A model generated the notes under the pieces. It saw nothing but the letters and a program-made list of their open reading frames with translations, did no database searches and was not told where the DNA came from. From NCBI RefSeq assembly GCF_030505395.1, contig NZ_CP130044.1, forward strand, positions 62,001-126,000: a DNA stretch of 64,000 nt, read 5' to 3'. Position numbers and translations under genes: made by a program. Source of the DNA: Asticcacaulis sp. ZE23SCel15 (GTDB taxonomy: Bacteria; Pseudomonadota; Alphaproteobacteria; Caulobacterales; Caulobacteraceae). Below are positions 52,817 to 62,083 of the stretch, piece by piece. Each line of letters starts with the position of its first letter. Position 1 is the first letter of the stretch.

Positions 52817-54619
52817 ATGACTAAAAATCCCCCCCTGCCCGTCGATCCTGAAACGCAACTGCCCGTATGGGATCTGTCCGATCTCTATAGTGGCCCTGAT
52901 GATGCACGCATCAATGCTGACCTTGAGGTGGCGCAGGGCCTCATCAAAGACCTCGCCAAGCTGAACGGCGCGTTTCTGGCCGGACGGCATGATGCTGAGC
53001 GGCTGGGGGCGTTGATCGATCAGGCGGCGACCCTCAATGAGCGGGCGATGGATAGTTTGAGCGGGGCTATGGCCTATGCGACCCTTGCCTCCACGCTTAA
53101 CCGCGAAGATGCGCGTATAGCCAAGCTGGATGCCGATCTGCGCGCCAAGGTCGCCATGATGTCGACCGATACTTTGTTCCTTAATCTGGAACTGAATAAG
53201 CTTGAGGACTGGGAAATCGAGCAGGCGCTCAAATCCAGCCGTGCGTCTAAGTGGCGGCCTTGGCTGCGCCGTATCCGCGCCGGACGGCCCCACGAACTGT
53301 CGCCTGAGCTTGAAAAACTGATGCTGGAACGGATGCCCGCCACCACCCAATGGACGCGCCTGTTTGATGAGACGCTGGCCCGCCTGCGTGCCAAGGTCGG
53401 CAAAGAAACCCTGACCCTGAATGAGGCCCTGTCGCGGCTGGCAGCGCCGCAAAGTTCGGTGCGCAAGGCCGCGGCCAATGGCCTGAGTGCGGCTCTGAAA
53501 GACAATGCGCCGGTACTCGCGTTGGCGCTCAACACCTTGGCGTTTGAAAAGCAGATCGACGACCGCTGGCGCAAATATGCCACGCCGGCCGCCTCACGCC
53601 ACCTCGCCAACGAAGTCGATGCCGATGCGGTCGATGCCATGGCCGAGGCGGTCAGCAAATCCTATGCTGCCCTGTCGCACCGTTACTATGCCCTTAAGGC
53701 TAAACTGATGGGCAAAAAGCAGCTCGATTTCTGGGATCGCAACGCGCCGATCACCAGTGACGTCCAGAAAAAATATAGCTGGGATGAGGCTAAATCCATC
53801 GTCCTCAAAAGCTTTGCCCAGATGGGCGGTGATTTTGAAGCCCGCGCCCGCGTGTTCTTTGAAAAGCCGTGGATTGATGCCGCCCCGCGTGCCGGTAAAT
53901 CGTCGGGGGCCTATGCCCATCCGGTGTCGTCATCGCACCACCCATACGTCATGCTCAACTTTACCGGCGATCGGCGCGAAGTTTTGACCTTAGCCCACGA
54001 ACTGGGCCATGCGGTGCACCAAACGCTCGCCGCCCCGCTGGGATCAACCCTGGCTGACACACCGCTGACGCTGGCTGAAACCGCCTCTATCTTCGCCGAA
54101 GGTCTGGTGTTCGAGCATCTGGTGGCGGGCGCTACTCCCGATGAGAAAAAGGCCCTGCTGGCCGGTAAGATCGAAGACGGCCTCAACTCCGTCATCCGCC
54201 AGATCGCCTTTCACCGCTTTGAGGAAAAGTTCCATGCGGCCCGTAAGGACGGCGAAGTCAGCGTCGATCAACTGAACGCCCTGTGGCTTGAGATCATGGG
54301 CAAATCCTTAGGCCCCGCGATCAAACTCAATGACGGTTATGAATACTGGTGGGCCTATATCAGCCACTTCGTCCATGTGCCGTTTTACGTCTATGCCTAT
54401 AGCTTCGGGGATCTGCTGGTATCCTCCCTGATGGAAAAGCGCCGTCAGGACCCGGCCGGTTTCACGCCGCTTTATGCGCAATTGCTGGCCGCCGGGGGCA
54501 CCAAGACCTATATCGAGGCGCTGGCGCCGTTCGGGCTTAACCCACGCGAAAAAGCGTTCTGGAAATTGGGGTGTGCCCGACTGGAAAGCCTGATTGACCA
54601 ATTCGAGGCATTGAACTGA
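52817..54619 (+). CDS. pepF: Oligoendopeptidase F (M3 family)
   Basis: A 600-residue M3B peptidase starting MTKNPPLPVDPETQLPVWDL; 40 upstream codons have no family similarity. The zinc site is LAHELGHAVHQ (H394, E395, H398) with the third ligand in AETASIFAEG. It is cytoplasmic and hydrolyses oligopeptides of about 7-17 residues. The C-terminal 12 codons (ending SLIDQFEALN) are present again 72 bp downstream. It is not linked to the glycoprotein island by any shared operator seen. Confidence 0.93.
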   Translation: MTKNPPLPVDPETQLPVWDLSDLYSGPDDARINADLEVAQGLIKDLAKLNGAFLAGRHDAERLGALIDQAATLNERAMDSLSGAMAYATLASTLNREDARIAKLDADLRAKVAMMSTDTLFLNLELNKLEDWEIEQALKSSRASKWRPWLRRIRAGRPHELSPELEKLMLERMPATTQWTRLFDETLARLRAKVGKETLTLNEALSRLAAPQSSVRKAAANGLSAALKDNAPVLALALNTLAFEKQIDDRWRKYATPAASRHLANEVDADAVDAMAEAVSKSYAALSHRYYALKAKLMGKKQLDFWDRNAPITSDVQKKYSWDEAKSIVLKSFAQMGGDFEARARVFFEKPWIDAAPRAGKSSGAYAHPVSSSHHPYVMLNFTGDRREVLTLAHELGHAVHQTLAAPLGSTLADTPLTLAETASIFAEGLVFEHLVAGATPDEKKALLAGKIEDGLNSVIRQIAFHRFEEKFHAARKDGEVSVDQLNALWLEIMGKSLGPAIKLNDGYEYWWAYISHFVHVPFYVYAYSFGDLLVSSLMEKRRQDPAGFTPLYAQLLAAGGTKTYIEALAPFGLNPREKAFWKLGCARLESLIDQFEALN

Positions 54620-54691
54620 TTAAAAGGCTTTCCAGTCAAACTTAAAAACCACCTAGAAAGCCTGATTGATCAGTTCGAGGCGCTCAACTGA
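54584..54691 (+). repeat. Diverged duplicate of the pepF 3' end
   Basis: 54584-54619 and 54656-54691 are 36-bp copies that both encode the same C-terminal peptide ending in a stop. All differences between them are synonymous, so the second copy is a real former coding end, not chance. Confidence 0.85.
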
Positions 54692-54774
54692 GCAAAAAGA
54701 CGGCGGACTTTACGCCTTGTTATCAACTTTGAGTGGATAATTAGAGCTTGTAGCGTACCCATAAGGAAACCGTC

Positions 54775-55311
54775 ATGTCCGTCACGTCGCGTGTCACCCA
54801 AGGCCATACGATTACTGACATTCATGGCCGTCTGGATTTTCATCTGATTGATGAGGACGTCTGCCGCACGATCCAAGACCATCAGGATTTCCTTGTCTCT
54901 CTTCTGCCGGATGTGCTCGATCAGTTTTACCAGCATGTGGCCCGCCATGACGTGATCGCTCAACATTTCCGCGACACCGCACAGATGGAGCGGGCCAAGG
55001 ATCAGCAGTTCATCCACTGGCAGCGGCTGGTACAGGCGAATTTTTATCCCGATTATGTCGCGGCCGTCATCAGGGTCGGCGAAGTTCACTTTCGCTTAGG
55101 TATACAACCCAGCCACTATATGGCCAGCTACAGCGCGTTTCTGGCTCTGCTCAATACCCGCATTGTTGCAGATTATCCCGTTCAGTTTCCTGACGCGTCG
55201 TCGCCTGGCCGCACTCACGATCTGACCGCCGCCGTGACCAAAATCGCCCTGCTCGATATGGAATATGCTATCTCAGTCTATATCGACGCCGGCAGTTCTG
55301 TTTTCCTTTAA
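54775..55311 (+). CDS. Stand-alone protoglobin/globin-sensor domain protein
   Basis: A 178-residue protein matching the protoglobin domain: the heme-helix block GEVHFRLGIQPSHYMASY supplies the proximal histidine, and helix A/B residues such as LPDVLDQFYQH match the family. Protoglobins bind heme and sense or handle O2, CO or NO. In most bacteria the domain heads a methyl-accepting or diguanylate-cyclase protein; here it stands alone with no output domain, so it may act by protein contact or scavenge gas. It precedes the oxidase subunit IV gene. Confidence 0.82.
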   Translation: MSVTSRVTQGHTITDIHGRLDFHLIDEDVCRTIQDHQDFLVSLLPDVLDQFYQHVARHDVIAQHFRDTAQMERAKDQQFIHWQRLVQANFYPDYVAAVIRVGEVHFRLGIQPSHYMASYSAFLALLNTRIVADYPVQFPDASSPGRTHDLTAAVTKIALLDMEYAISVYIDAGSSVFL

Positions 55312-55395
55312 CCGCGTAGCTAATAGGTTAGTATTGACCGGATCGTCAGGCTTTTGTAATAGCCGTAAGACATAAGATTTATCAGGGAACCTCTC

Positions 55396-55647
55396 ATGGC
55401 CGGACATCACGATTCTCACAACGACTATGTCAAGGGTGAGATGGATATCCACGATCAGCAGAATTCATATAACCTGTTCATGGGCATGACCAAGTGGGGA
55501 TCACTCGGCACCGCCGCGTTTGTTCTGTTCATCACCGTCATGTTCGCCGTTAAGGGTGCGGGTTTTATTCCGGCGGTGATTTCGACAGGTGCGCTTGTGG
55601 TTATTGGCTGGCTGATGCTGAAAACCAAGCCTGACGCCAAGCACTAA
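55396..55647 (+). CDS. aa3-type cytochrome c oxidase subunit IV
   Basis: An 83-residue protein starting MAGHHDSHNDYVKGEMDIHD, with the family's QNSYNLFM block and one or two C-terminal membrane helices. This fits the small subunit IV of alphaproteobacterial aa3 oxidases, which supports assembly of the enzyme. The other subunits are elsewhere. A good ribosome site (AGGGAACC) precedes the ATG, and a terminator follows. Confidence 0.88.
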   Translation: MAGHHDSHNDYVKGEMDIHDQQNSYNLFMGMTKWGSLGTAAFVLFITVMFAVKGAGFIPAVISTGALVVIGWLMLKTKPDAKH

Positions 55648-55673
55648 GCGCTTATTGTATCTTCATAGTTTTG

Positions 55674-55704
55674 CGCCCTGACGTCCCGGATGTCAGGGCG
55701 TTTT
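55674..55704 (+). terminator. Intrinsic terminator of the oxidase subunit IV gene
   Basis: CGCCCTGAC and GTCAGGGCG form a 9-bp stem followed by TTTT. Confidence 0.85.
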
Positions 55705-55915
55705 CATGTGCGCCGCACAATAAAGCTTTAATTGTCAGACCAATACATAAAAATGACACCGGTGTCTCAAATTTGATAAACACGCTTTGACAGCGTGACT
55801 ATTTCCTCATAATGACGCAATACTTGTACGCAGAGACACATCTGGTTTCAATTGAGAGTATTTGCACGCCGTGAATACTTTGGTTAGTGCCAGACAAGCA
55901 AAAAAGGGATCATAC

Positions 55916-57055
55916 GTGGCCATTACCATCGCCATACCAAAGGAAACGCGAACCGGGGAAACCCGTGTCGCCGCCACCCCCGACACTGTGAAAAAATGGA
56001 CCGCCGCGGGCATCGTTGTGCAGGTTGAAACCGGCGCGGGTTTAGGGGCTGCCATTACCGATCAGGCGTTTGTGGATGCGGGGGCGCAGATAGCCAAATC
56101 TGCCAAAGACGCCATCGCCTCAGCCGACATCGTGCTTAAGGTACGCGGGCCGGAAGCCGTTGAAATCGCCGCGCTGAAACCCGGCGCGCAGGTCATCGCC
56201 CTGCTTGATGCCTACCGCGAGAAAGACACCCTGGCCGCGCTCGCGACACAAGGGGCCACGGCCTATGCTATGGAGTTTGTGCCGCGCATCCCCCGCGCTC
56301 AGGTCATGGACGCCCTGTCGTCTCAGGCCAATCTGGCCGGCTACCGTGCGGTCATCGATGCCGCCGCCCTCTATGGCAAGGCGTTTCCGATGATGATGAC
56401 CGCCGCGGGCACGGTCGCCCCCGCCAAGACCTTCATCATGGGGGTTGGCGTTGCGGGTCTGCAAGCCATCGCCACCGCCCGTCGGCTGGGGGCTGTCGTT
56501 TCCGCAACTGACGTGCGCCCCGCCACCAAGGAGCAGGTCGAATCACTGGGGGCCAAGTTCACCGCTGTTGAGGACGAAGAGTTCAAAAACGCCCAGACCG
56601 CCGGTGGCTATGCCAAGGAAATGTCGGCGGAATATAAGGCCAAGCAGGCCGCCCTCGTCACCGCCCATATCGCCAAGCAGGACATCGTCATTACCACCGC
56701 CCTGATCCCCGGCCGCGCGGCACCTATCCTCGTGACCAAAGAGCAGGTCGCCTCGATGAAGCCCGGTTCGGTGCTGATTGATCTGGCGGCCCCCCAGGGC
56801 GGCAATGTCGAAGGTTGCATCCCCGATCAGATCGTTGAGGTGAACGGCGTCAAAATCTACGGCCCAACTAATATCGTCACGGCTATCGCCACAGACGCAT
56901 CCGCCCTGTATGCCAAGAACCTTCAGGCGTTTGTGGGCCTTCTGATCACCAAAGACGGTGCCTTAGCCCCGGATTTTGAGGATGAAATCCTCAAAGTCGC
57001 GCTGGTCACCAAGGATGGCGCCATCGTCCATCCCTCTTTGAAAGCCACCTCATGA
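55916..57055 (+). CDS. pntAA: NAD(P) transhydrogenase subunit alpha part 1 (PntAA)
   Basis: The GTG at 55916 has an AAGGGA site 7 nt upstream and gives MAITIAIPKETRTGET, the normal family N terminus; a TTG 54 bp upstream was rejected. The 379-residue domain I binds NADH, with RVAATPDTV, the Rossmann motif MGVGVAGLQAIATA and ATDVRPATKEQVESLG. It is the soluble part of the proton-translocating transhydrogenase that makes NADPH from NADH and the proton gradient. It heads an operon with the small NTF2-like gene, pntAB and pntB; ends overlap, so translation is coupled. Confidence 0.94.
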   Translation: MAITIAIPKETRTGETRVAATPDTVKKWTAAGIVVQVETGAGLGAAITDQAFVDAGAQIAKSAKDAIASADIVLKVRGPEAVEIAALKPGAQVIALLDAYREKDTLAALATQGATAYAMEFVPRIPRAQVMDALSSQANLAGYRAVIDAAALYGKAFPMMMTAAGTVAPAKTFIMGVGVAGLQAIATARRLGAVVSATDVRPATKEQVESLGAKFTAVEDEEFKNAQTAGGYAKEMSAEYKAKQAALVTAHIAKQDIVITTALIPGRAAPILVTKEQVASMKPGSVLIDLAAPQGGNVEGCIPDQIVEVNGVKIYGPTNIVTAIATDASALYAKNLQAFVGLLITKDGALAPDFEDEILKVALVTKDGAIVHPSLKATS

Positions 57056-57447
57056 GCCTTAATGCCTCCACACCCCACGCCCGCGAACTGGCCTTTTACG
57101 CCGCCTGGAACGACCGCGACGCGCAGGGCATTTGCGAGCTTTATGCCGACGACGTTGTGTTTTCATCGCCGTTCGTTACCAAAATGGACCTGTCCGAAGA
57201 CGGCGTCCTGAACGGTATCGAGGCCTTATTTCACTATGTTAAGGCCGCCCTTGAGCGCGTGCCGAACCTGCATTTTGAAGGCATCGCCAATTGTCAGGGC
57301 GTTGCGCACAACACTCTGGTTTACCGTAACCAATCCAGCCATGTCGTGACGGAAACCCACGAATATGATCAGGACGGCCTGATCCGTGCGGCCAGCGTCG
57401 CCTATTCCATCGCCCCGCTTAAGAGGAAAAACTATGGAAGTCGTTGA
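57052..57447 (+). CDS. SnoaL/NTF2-like protein encoded between pntAA and pntAB
   Basis: A 131-residue NTF2-like fold ([33 protein letters not shown], then [20 protein letters not shown]). These small cone-shaped domains bind or turn over small molecules, and the fold alone says nothing about the substrate. Its ATG overlaps the pntAA stop (ATGA) and its own end overlaps the pntAB start by 14 bp, so it is embedded in and coupled with the transhydrogenase operon. That is an unusual place for such a gene. It could be a modulator of the complex or a passenger. Confidence 0.75.
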   Translation: MSLNASTPHARELAFYAAWNDRDAQGICELYADDVVFSSPFVTKMDLSEDGVLNGIEALFHYVKAALERVPNLHFEGIANCQGVAHNTLVYRNQSSHVVTETHEYDQDGLIRAASVAYSIAPLKRKNYGSR

Positions 57448-57766
57448 TCCAACCATCTTTCGTCTGGCCATTTTCGTACTGGCCATTTTCGTGGGCTATT
57501 ATGTGGTGTGGAGCGTCACCCCCGCCCTGCACACGCCGCTGATGGCCGTCACCAACGCCATTTCATCGGTTATCATCGTCGGGGCACTGCTGGCCGCCGC
57601 AGCGTCCGCCACCGGCTCAGACGCATGGATTTCCAAGGGCTCCGGCGCGATCGCTTCGGCCTTTGCTGCGGTCAATATCTTCGGTGGCTTCATGGTCACG
57701 CGCCGTATGCTGGCCATGTATAAGAAAAAGGAAAAGCCCGCAGTTAAGAAAGAGGGAGGTCACTAA
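57434..57766 (+). CDS. pntAB: NAD(P) transhydrogenase subunit alpha part 2 (PntAB)
   Basis: The start at 57434 (AAGAGGAAAA upstream) gives a 110-residue membrane protein [20 protein letters not shown] with three hydrophobic segments, including [19 protein letters not shown]. It forms part of the proton channel (domain II) together with PntB. Its stop overlaps the pntB start by one base. Confidence 0.93.
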   Translation: MEVVDPTIFRLAIFVLAIFVGYYVVWSVTPALHTPLMAVTNAISSVIIVGALLAAAASATGSDAWISKGSGAIASAFAAVNIFGGFMVTRRMLAMYKKKEKPAVKKEGGH

Positions 57767-59184
57767 TGTCTTTTTCTGATATTTCCGCCCTCGCCTATCT
57801 GGTGTCCGGCGTTCTGTTCATTCTGGCCCTGCGCGGGCTGTCGTCGCCGGAAACCAGCCGTAAGGGCAATCTTTACGGCATGATCGGCATGGCCATTGCG
57901 GTCGGCGTCACGCTGATTGGTCTGTTTATCGGCGGCGAGCTTGATCCGGTGACCATCGGCCTGATCGTCGGCGGCATCGCCATCGGCGGCTTTGCCGGGG
58001 CCACCATCGCCAAAAAGGTCTCCATGACCTCGATGCCGCAGCTTGTGGCCGCCTTCCACTCACTCGTCGGCATGGCTGCCTGTCTGGTGGCCGTGGGCGC
58101 CCTCTATGCCCCAGAAGCCTTCCATATCGCGGACGGCCTTGGCGGCATTAAGATCCAGTCGATTGTCGAACTGTCTCTGGGTGTCGCCATTGGGGCGATC
58201 ACCTTCACAGGCTCGGTCATCGCCTTTGCCAAGCTCAACGGCAATATGTCGGGCGCGCCGATCATCCTGCCCGCCCGCCACCTGCTCAATATCGCGCTTG
58301 GGGTCGGCATTGTGGCGCTGATCGCCGTGCTGATTTCGACGGCCGGTCAGGCGACCTGGGCGTTTTGGGCGATCTTTGCCCTGGCGCTGATCTTAGGCAT
58401 CACCCTCATCATCCCGATCGGCGGCGCCGACATGCCGGTCGTGGTGTCTATGCTTAACTCCTACTCCGGTTGGGCCGCGGCAGCGTTAGGGTTCACGCTG
58501 GAAAACATCGCCCTGATCATCACTGGCGCTCTGGTGGGGTCATCGGGCGCGATCCTCAGCTACATCATGTGTAAGGCCATGAACCGGTCGTTTATCTCGG
58601 TCATCTTAGGGGGCTTTGGGGCCACAGCCGACGCCGCTGCGGGCGGCAAGGTCGAAACCCGTCCGGTCAAGCAAGGCTCGGCTGATGACGCCGCCTTCAT
58701 CATGAAGAACGCCTCAAAGGTCATCATCGTGCCCGGCTACGGCATGGCGGTCGCTCAGGCTCAGCACACTTTGCGCGAAATGGCCGATAAGCTCAAAGAA
58801 GAAGGCGTCGAAGTCAAATACGCCATCCACCCGGTCGCGGGTCGGATGCCCGGTCACATGAACGTACTGCTGGCCGAAGCCAACGTCCCCTATGACGAAG
58901 TATTTGAGCTGGAGGACATCAACTCAGAGTTCGCCACCGCTGATGTCGCCTTTGTTATCGGGGCCAACGACGTCACCAACCCGGCCGCCAAGACCGATAA
59001 GACCTCGGCCATCTACGGTATGCCGATCCTCGATGTCGAAAAGGCCGGCACCGTCCTGTTCGTCAAACGCGGCATGTCGTCAGGCTATGCGGGCGTGGAA
59101 AACGAACTGTTCTTCCGCGACAACACCATGATGCTGTTTGCCGACGCCAAGAAAATGGTCGAAGGTATTGTGAAGGCATTATAA
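57766..59184 (+). CDS. pntB: NAD(P) transhydrogenase subunit beta (PntB)
   Basis: A 472-residue protein with an N-terminal set of about nine membrane helices followed by the soluble NADP(H)-binding domain III, with GYGMAVAQAQHTLREMAD, HPVAGRMPGHMNVLLAEA and VIGANDVTNPAA. It completes the transhydrogenase. It starts on the last base of the pntAB stop codon and ends before a strong terminator. Confidence 0.95.
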   Translation: MSFSDISALAYLVSGVLFILALRGLSSPETSRKGNLYGMIGMAIAVGVTLIGLFIGGELDPVTIGLIVGGIAIGGFAGATIAKKVSMTSMPQLVAAFHSLVGMAACLVAVGALYAPEAFHIADGLGGIKIQSIVELSLGVAIGAITFTGSVIAFAKLNGNMSGAPIILPARHLLNIALGVGIVALIAVLISTAGQATWAFWAIFALALILGITLIIPIGGADMPVVVSMLNSYSGWAAAALGFTLENIALIITGALVGSSGAILSYIMCKAMNRSFISVILGGFGATADAAAGGKVETRPVKQGSADDAAFIMKNASKVIIVPGYGMAVAQAQHTLREMADKLKEEGVEVKYAIHPVAGRMPGHMNVLLAEANVPYDEVFELEDINSEFATADVAFVIGANDVTNPAAKTDKTSAIYGMPILDVEKAGTVLFVKRGMSSGYAGVENELFFRDNTMMLFADAKKMVEGIVKAL

Positions 59185-59246
59185 GGGGGCCTGCGCTCAA
59201 GCAGCGCAGCGGTAGCGCACTTAAAATCCCCCTGCACCCGGAACCT

Positions 59247-59274
59247 AGAGCCAGCGGCAACGCTGGCTCTTTTT
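59247..59274 (+). terminator. Intrinsic terminator of the pnt operon
   Basis: AGAGCCAGCG and CGCTGGCTCT form a 10-bp stem with loop GCAA, then TTTTT. Confidence 0.9.
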
Positions 59275-59320
59275 ATTTCGAGCCGTCCGCGCTATCCTCA
59301 CCCCAAAGCGGGAGGGGCGC

Positions 59321-59599
59321 ATGACGAAATCCACAAGATTACTCACCTTTGGCGCGGTACTGGTCACGGCCCTGACTTTAAGCGCCTGCATGGCCCATCA
59401 ACCCGCAGGCACGCCGGGCGGGCCCGCCTTCTGGATGGGGCTGTGGCACGGGCTGATCGCCCCCATCAGCTTTGTCATCAGCCTGTTTAACGACGACATT
59501 CGCATGTATGCCTTCCCAAATATCGGGCGCTGGTACGATTTCGGCTTTCTGCTGGGCCTGTCCATCTGGGGTGGCGGGGCGGCAGCCTCAAAGGACTGA
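59321..59599 (+). CDS. Small lipoprotein-like membrane protein
   Basis: A 92-residue protein with a lipoprotein signal (TALTLSACMA) and one or two further hydrophobic segments (WHGLIAPISFVISLF and YDFGFLLGLSIWGGGA). Similar short proteins are widespread in bacteria with no assigned function. It starts 2 bp before the DUF1801 gene region and is probably co-transcribed with it. Confidence 0.7.
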   Translation: MTKSTRLLTFGAVLVTALTLSACMAHQPAGTPGGPAFWMGLWHGLIAPISFVISLFNDDIRMYAFPNIGRWYDFGFLLGLSIWGGGAAASKD

Positions 59600-59601
59600 T
59601 C

Positions 59602-60033
59602 ATGGCCGAGCTTAAAACCCAACCCACCGATGCTGATCCTAGCGCCTTCATCGCCGCCGTCCCCGATCCGAAAAAGCGCGCCGATTGTGAAACCTTGCTC
59701 ACCCTATTTACCGAGGTCACCGGAGAGCCGCCGGTCATGTGGGGACCGTCGATTGTGGGCTATGGCCGTTATACCTATATCAACACCACGAAAAAGCCCG
59801 CCGACTGGCCCCTGACCGGCTTTTCACCGCGGGCCGCAAATCTGACGCTCTACATCATGCCGGGATTTGCCGAACGCCCCGACCTTATGGACGGTTTAGG
59901 CAAGTATAAGACCAGCGTATCGTGCCTTTACCTAAAATCGTTGAAGGATGTGGACACCGACCGGCTGCGGGCTTTGATCCGCTGGGGCTATGAGGCGATG
60001 AAGGCGAGATACACATTAGATTGCAAAATGTGA
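59602..60033 (+). CDS. DUF1801-family protein
   Basis: A 143-residue cytoplasmic protein. The N-terminal PDPKKRADCETLLTLFTEV, PPVMWGPSIVGYGRYTY and the KYKTSVSCLYLKSLKDVD block match DUF1801 (YdhG-like). It begins 2 bp after the preceding gene's stop. Function of the family is not established. Confidence 0.85.
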   Translation: MAELKTQPTDADPSAFIAAVPDPKKRADCETLLTLFTEVTGEPPVMWGPSIVGYGRYTYINTTKKPADWPLTGFSPRAANLTLYIMPGFAERPDLMDGLGKYKTSVSCLYLKSLKDVDTDRLRALIRWGYEAMKARYTLDCKM

Positions 60034-60089
60034 GGTTCATCTTCCATTCAGCCCAACTATGGTCATATCCAAACTGTAAAGACTGACCT

Positions 60090-60824
60090 ATGGAAACGAT
60101 GATGACTGCAAAAACCGCCGCCCGCCCCCAGACCTCTTTCCTGGCTGCCGCCATGTTTGGCCTGACGGCGCTGAGTGTGGCCCTGTCGCCTCAGATTGCA
60201 GACGCCGCCCCCGTTGGTCAGATTGAGACCAAGGAAGTCCCTGCCTCGCGCCTGTTTCCGCTGCTCAAAGGCTTTCTCGCCCAGCCCGCCTCGGCACGCG
60301 ATCAGATCCAGTTGGCCTATGTGGTGCGCGTCAAGCATGTCCCTGTCAGCGCCCTCGATTTCAAGCTTAAGGACGGCGCCAACATCACCAAGCTGACCCT
60401 AAGCGCTGATAACCGCATCACGCCCCTGCCGACCCTGGCGCAGCTCAACCGCAATGCTGTGGTGGTGGCGACCGGCCCTAACAATGTCTCCCTGGCCATG
60501 AAACTTAAGGTCTATTCCACCCAATCCCCGGCCCGCACCCTGTCCGCCGCCGATATGACCAAAGCCGTCAACCAGACCCAGACCGTCGGCAAAAAAGCCG
60601 CCGGCCCCGCCGCCATGCTGATTTCCCTGCCTGATCGGGTGTTCTTTGCCGGTGCTGGTAAGGGCACGGTCACCCTGTCCAACGGTCAGGTCAAAACCTT
60701 ACCCATGACTACCAAGGGCGAATACCCATCCGGCACGCCCTATTTCTACCCGTCCGATTATCCGGGGGCTGCGACGCTCAATTTCGAGCGCGTGCCTCAG
60801 CGCATCGAAATCGATAACCCGTAA
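60090..60824 (+). CDS. Hypothetical exported protein
   Basis: A 244-residue protein. The N terminus has a signal peptide after a short leader (LAAAMFGLTALSVALSPQIADA), and the mature part is beta-rich with no motif I recognise (for example ALDFKLKDGANITKLTLSAD). It may start at an internal Met (residue 4 or 5) rather than 60090. It converges on the membrane-protein gene at 60831. No function is proposed. Confidence 0.6.
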   Translation: METMMTAKTAARPQTSFLAAAMFGLTALSVALSPQIADAAPVGQIETKEVPASRLFPLLKGFLAQPASARDQIQLAYVVRVKHVPVSALDFKLKDGANITKLTLSADNRITPLPTLAQLNRNAVVVATGPNNVSLAMKLKVYSTQSPARTLSAADMTKAVNQTQTVGKKAAGPAAMLISLPDRVFFAGAGKGTVTLSNGQVKTLPMTTKGEYPSGTPYFYPSDYPGAATLNFERVPQRIEIDNP

Positions 60825-60830
60825 TAGGCC

Positions 60831-61355
60831 CTAAGCGATTTCCTGACGGGCGGCAGCGCGGCGCTGGGCGCGCACATACTGCTGATGCAGCACAACATAG
60901 CCCAGCCAGGCGCCGATAAAGGCCGACACAGCCACCAGCGGCACGCTGATCAGGTTGAACCACATCGGATGGGGCGTGGAAATGATCGTCATCATATCAC
61001 CGGCAAACAGCAATATGCCGACGATCCAGCCGGGATATTGTCCGGTCTTGGCGACCCGTACCGCCACATAGGCCCCAAACAGGGCCCCAACCGCCCAAGA
61101 CACCAAGGTGATGACAAAGGCGGCTGACGGTATGGTGCTCATCAGCTCCAGCCGCTCTTCGGGGGTTACCATGTCCAGCAGCGGCGGCGGCGGAAACAGA
61201 TAATCGCCCACTTCCTTGAAAATGGTCTGAAGCACCATCCCCAGCAGCAAGCCCAGCAAAACCGCCAGTGTACTCACCAAAGCGCGACGGGTCTTTTCGT
61301 CATCCCACTCCAGCAGCCAGCGCCGCATCACATCGCTAAAACGTGTCTGAGCCAT
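60831..61355 (-). CDS. Four-helix membrane protein
   Basis: A 174-residue protein starting MAQTRFSDVMRRWLLEWDDE, with a cytoplasmic N terminus and four hydrophobic segments (LVSTLAVLLGLLLGMVLQTI, SAAFVITLVSWAVGALFGAY, YPGWIVGILLFAGDMMTII and LISVPLVAVSAFIGAWLGYV). The start at 61355 is preferred; one 18 bp upstream is possible. I do not recognise a transporter or enzyme family. Confidence 0.65.
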   Translation of the reverse strand: MAQTRFSDVMRRWLLEWDDEKTRRALVSTLAVLLGLLLGMVLQTIFKEVGDYLFPPPPLLDMVTPEERLELMSTIPSAAFVITLVSWAVGALFGAYVAVRVAKTGQYPGWIVGILLFAGDMMTIISTPHPMWFNLISVPLVAVSAFIGAWLGYVVLHQQYVRAQRRAAARQEIA

Positions 61356-61507
61356 AGGTTTTCTCACCCCCACAACCTGTACGCTTAGGGTTACAGGCTC
61401 GCCCTATTTTGGGCACATTCTTGAACCGCCAAGATGTCAGGGCTTTGGGTTGCGGTCAATTGTTTGTTTACCCTTTGGCGAACAGCAAAAGCCGCACCCT
61501 GCACAAT

Positions 61508-61912
61508 TTAATGATGCGGCAGAGGCCGCGGGCGCCCGCCGGAATCAATGGCCACAAAGGTAAAGACCGCTTCGGTCACCTTGATGCGCTCATCGCCGTC
61601 ACGGGAGCGGCGATAGGCTTCGACCTCAAACTTCATCGACGTGCGGCCGGTGGAAATCAGGCGCGCATAGACCGTCACTTCATCCCCGACATGGACCGGC
61701 GTCAGAAATACGATCCGGTCAACCGCCACGGTGGCGCACCGGCCCCGCGCGCGCCGTCCGGCGACATTACCCGCCGCCAGGTCCATCTGCGACATCAGCC
61801 AGCCGCCGAAGATATCGCCCGCCGGATTGGTATCGGACGGCATGGCGATCGAGCGGATGGCCAGTTCGAACTCGCCGGGCTCAGGGATAGCGTCAGGGGC
61901 GTCGTTGGACAT
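61508..61912 (-). CDS. YciA-like acyl-CoA thioesterase
   Basis: A 134-residue hotdog-fold protein. The family block MPSDTNPAGDIFGGWLMSQM is intact, and the catalytic Asp lies in this stretch. RIVFLTPVHVGDEV is the second characteristic block. It hydrolyses acyl-CoA of varied chain length in the cytoplasm. It is a lone minus-strand gene. Confidence 0.9.
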   Translation of the reverse strand: MSNDAPDAIPEPGEFELAIRSIAMPSDTNPAGDIFGGWLMSQMDLAAGNVAGRRARGRCATVAVDRIVFLTPVHVGDEVTVYARLISTGRTSMKFEVEAYRRSRDGDERIKVTEAVFTFVAIDSGGRPRPLPHH

Positions 61913-62026
61913 GGGCTGCGTCTCAAATCCTTAAAGCATTTCAGGTCGCCACTAAAGGAGCGACCAATGGGGCGGCGGCCAAGGGGCGGAGCCCCCGCCC
62001 GGCGAGGGACTAAAATAACTCATAGA

Positions 62027-62060
62027 AAAAGCGTTGCAACCAGATGATCACAACGCTTTT
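62027..62060 (-). terminator. Intrinsic terminator of rpsU
   Basis: AAAAGCGTTG and CAACGCTTTT form a 10-bp stem; on the minus strand a T-run follows. Confidence 0.85.
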
Positions 62061-62083
62061 ATCTCTGCAATAGACTGCGTGTA

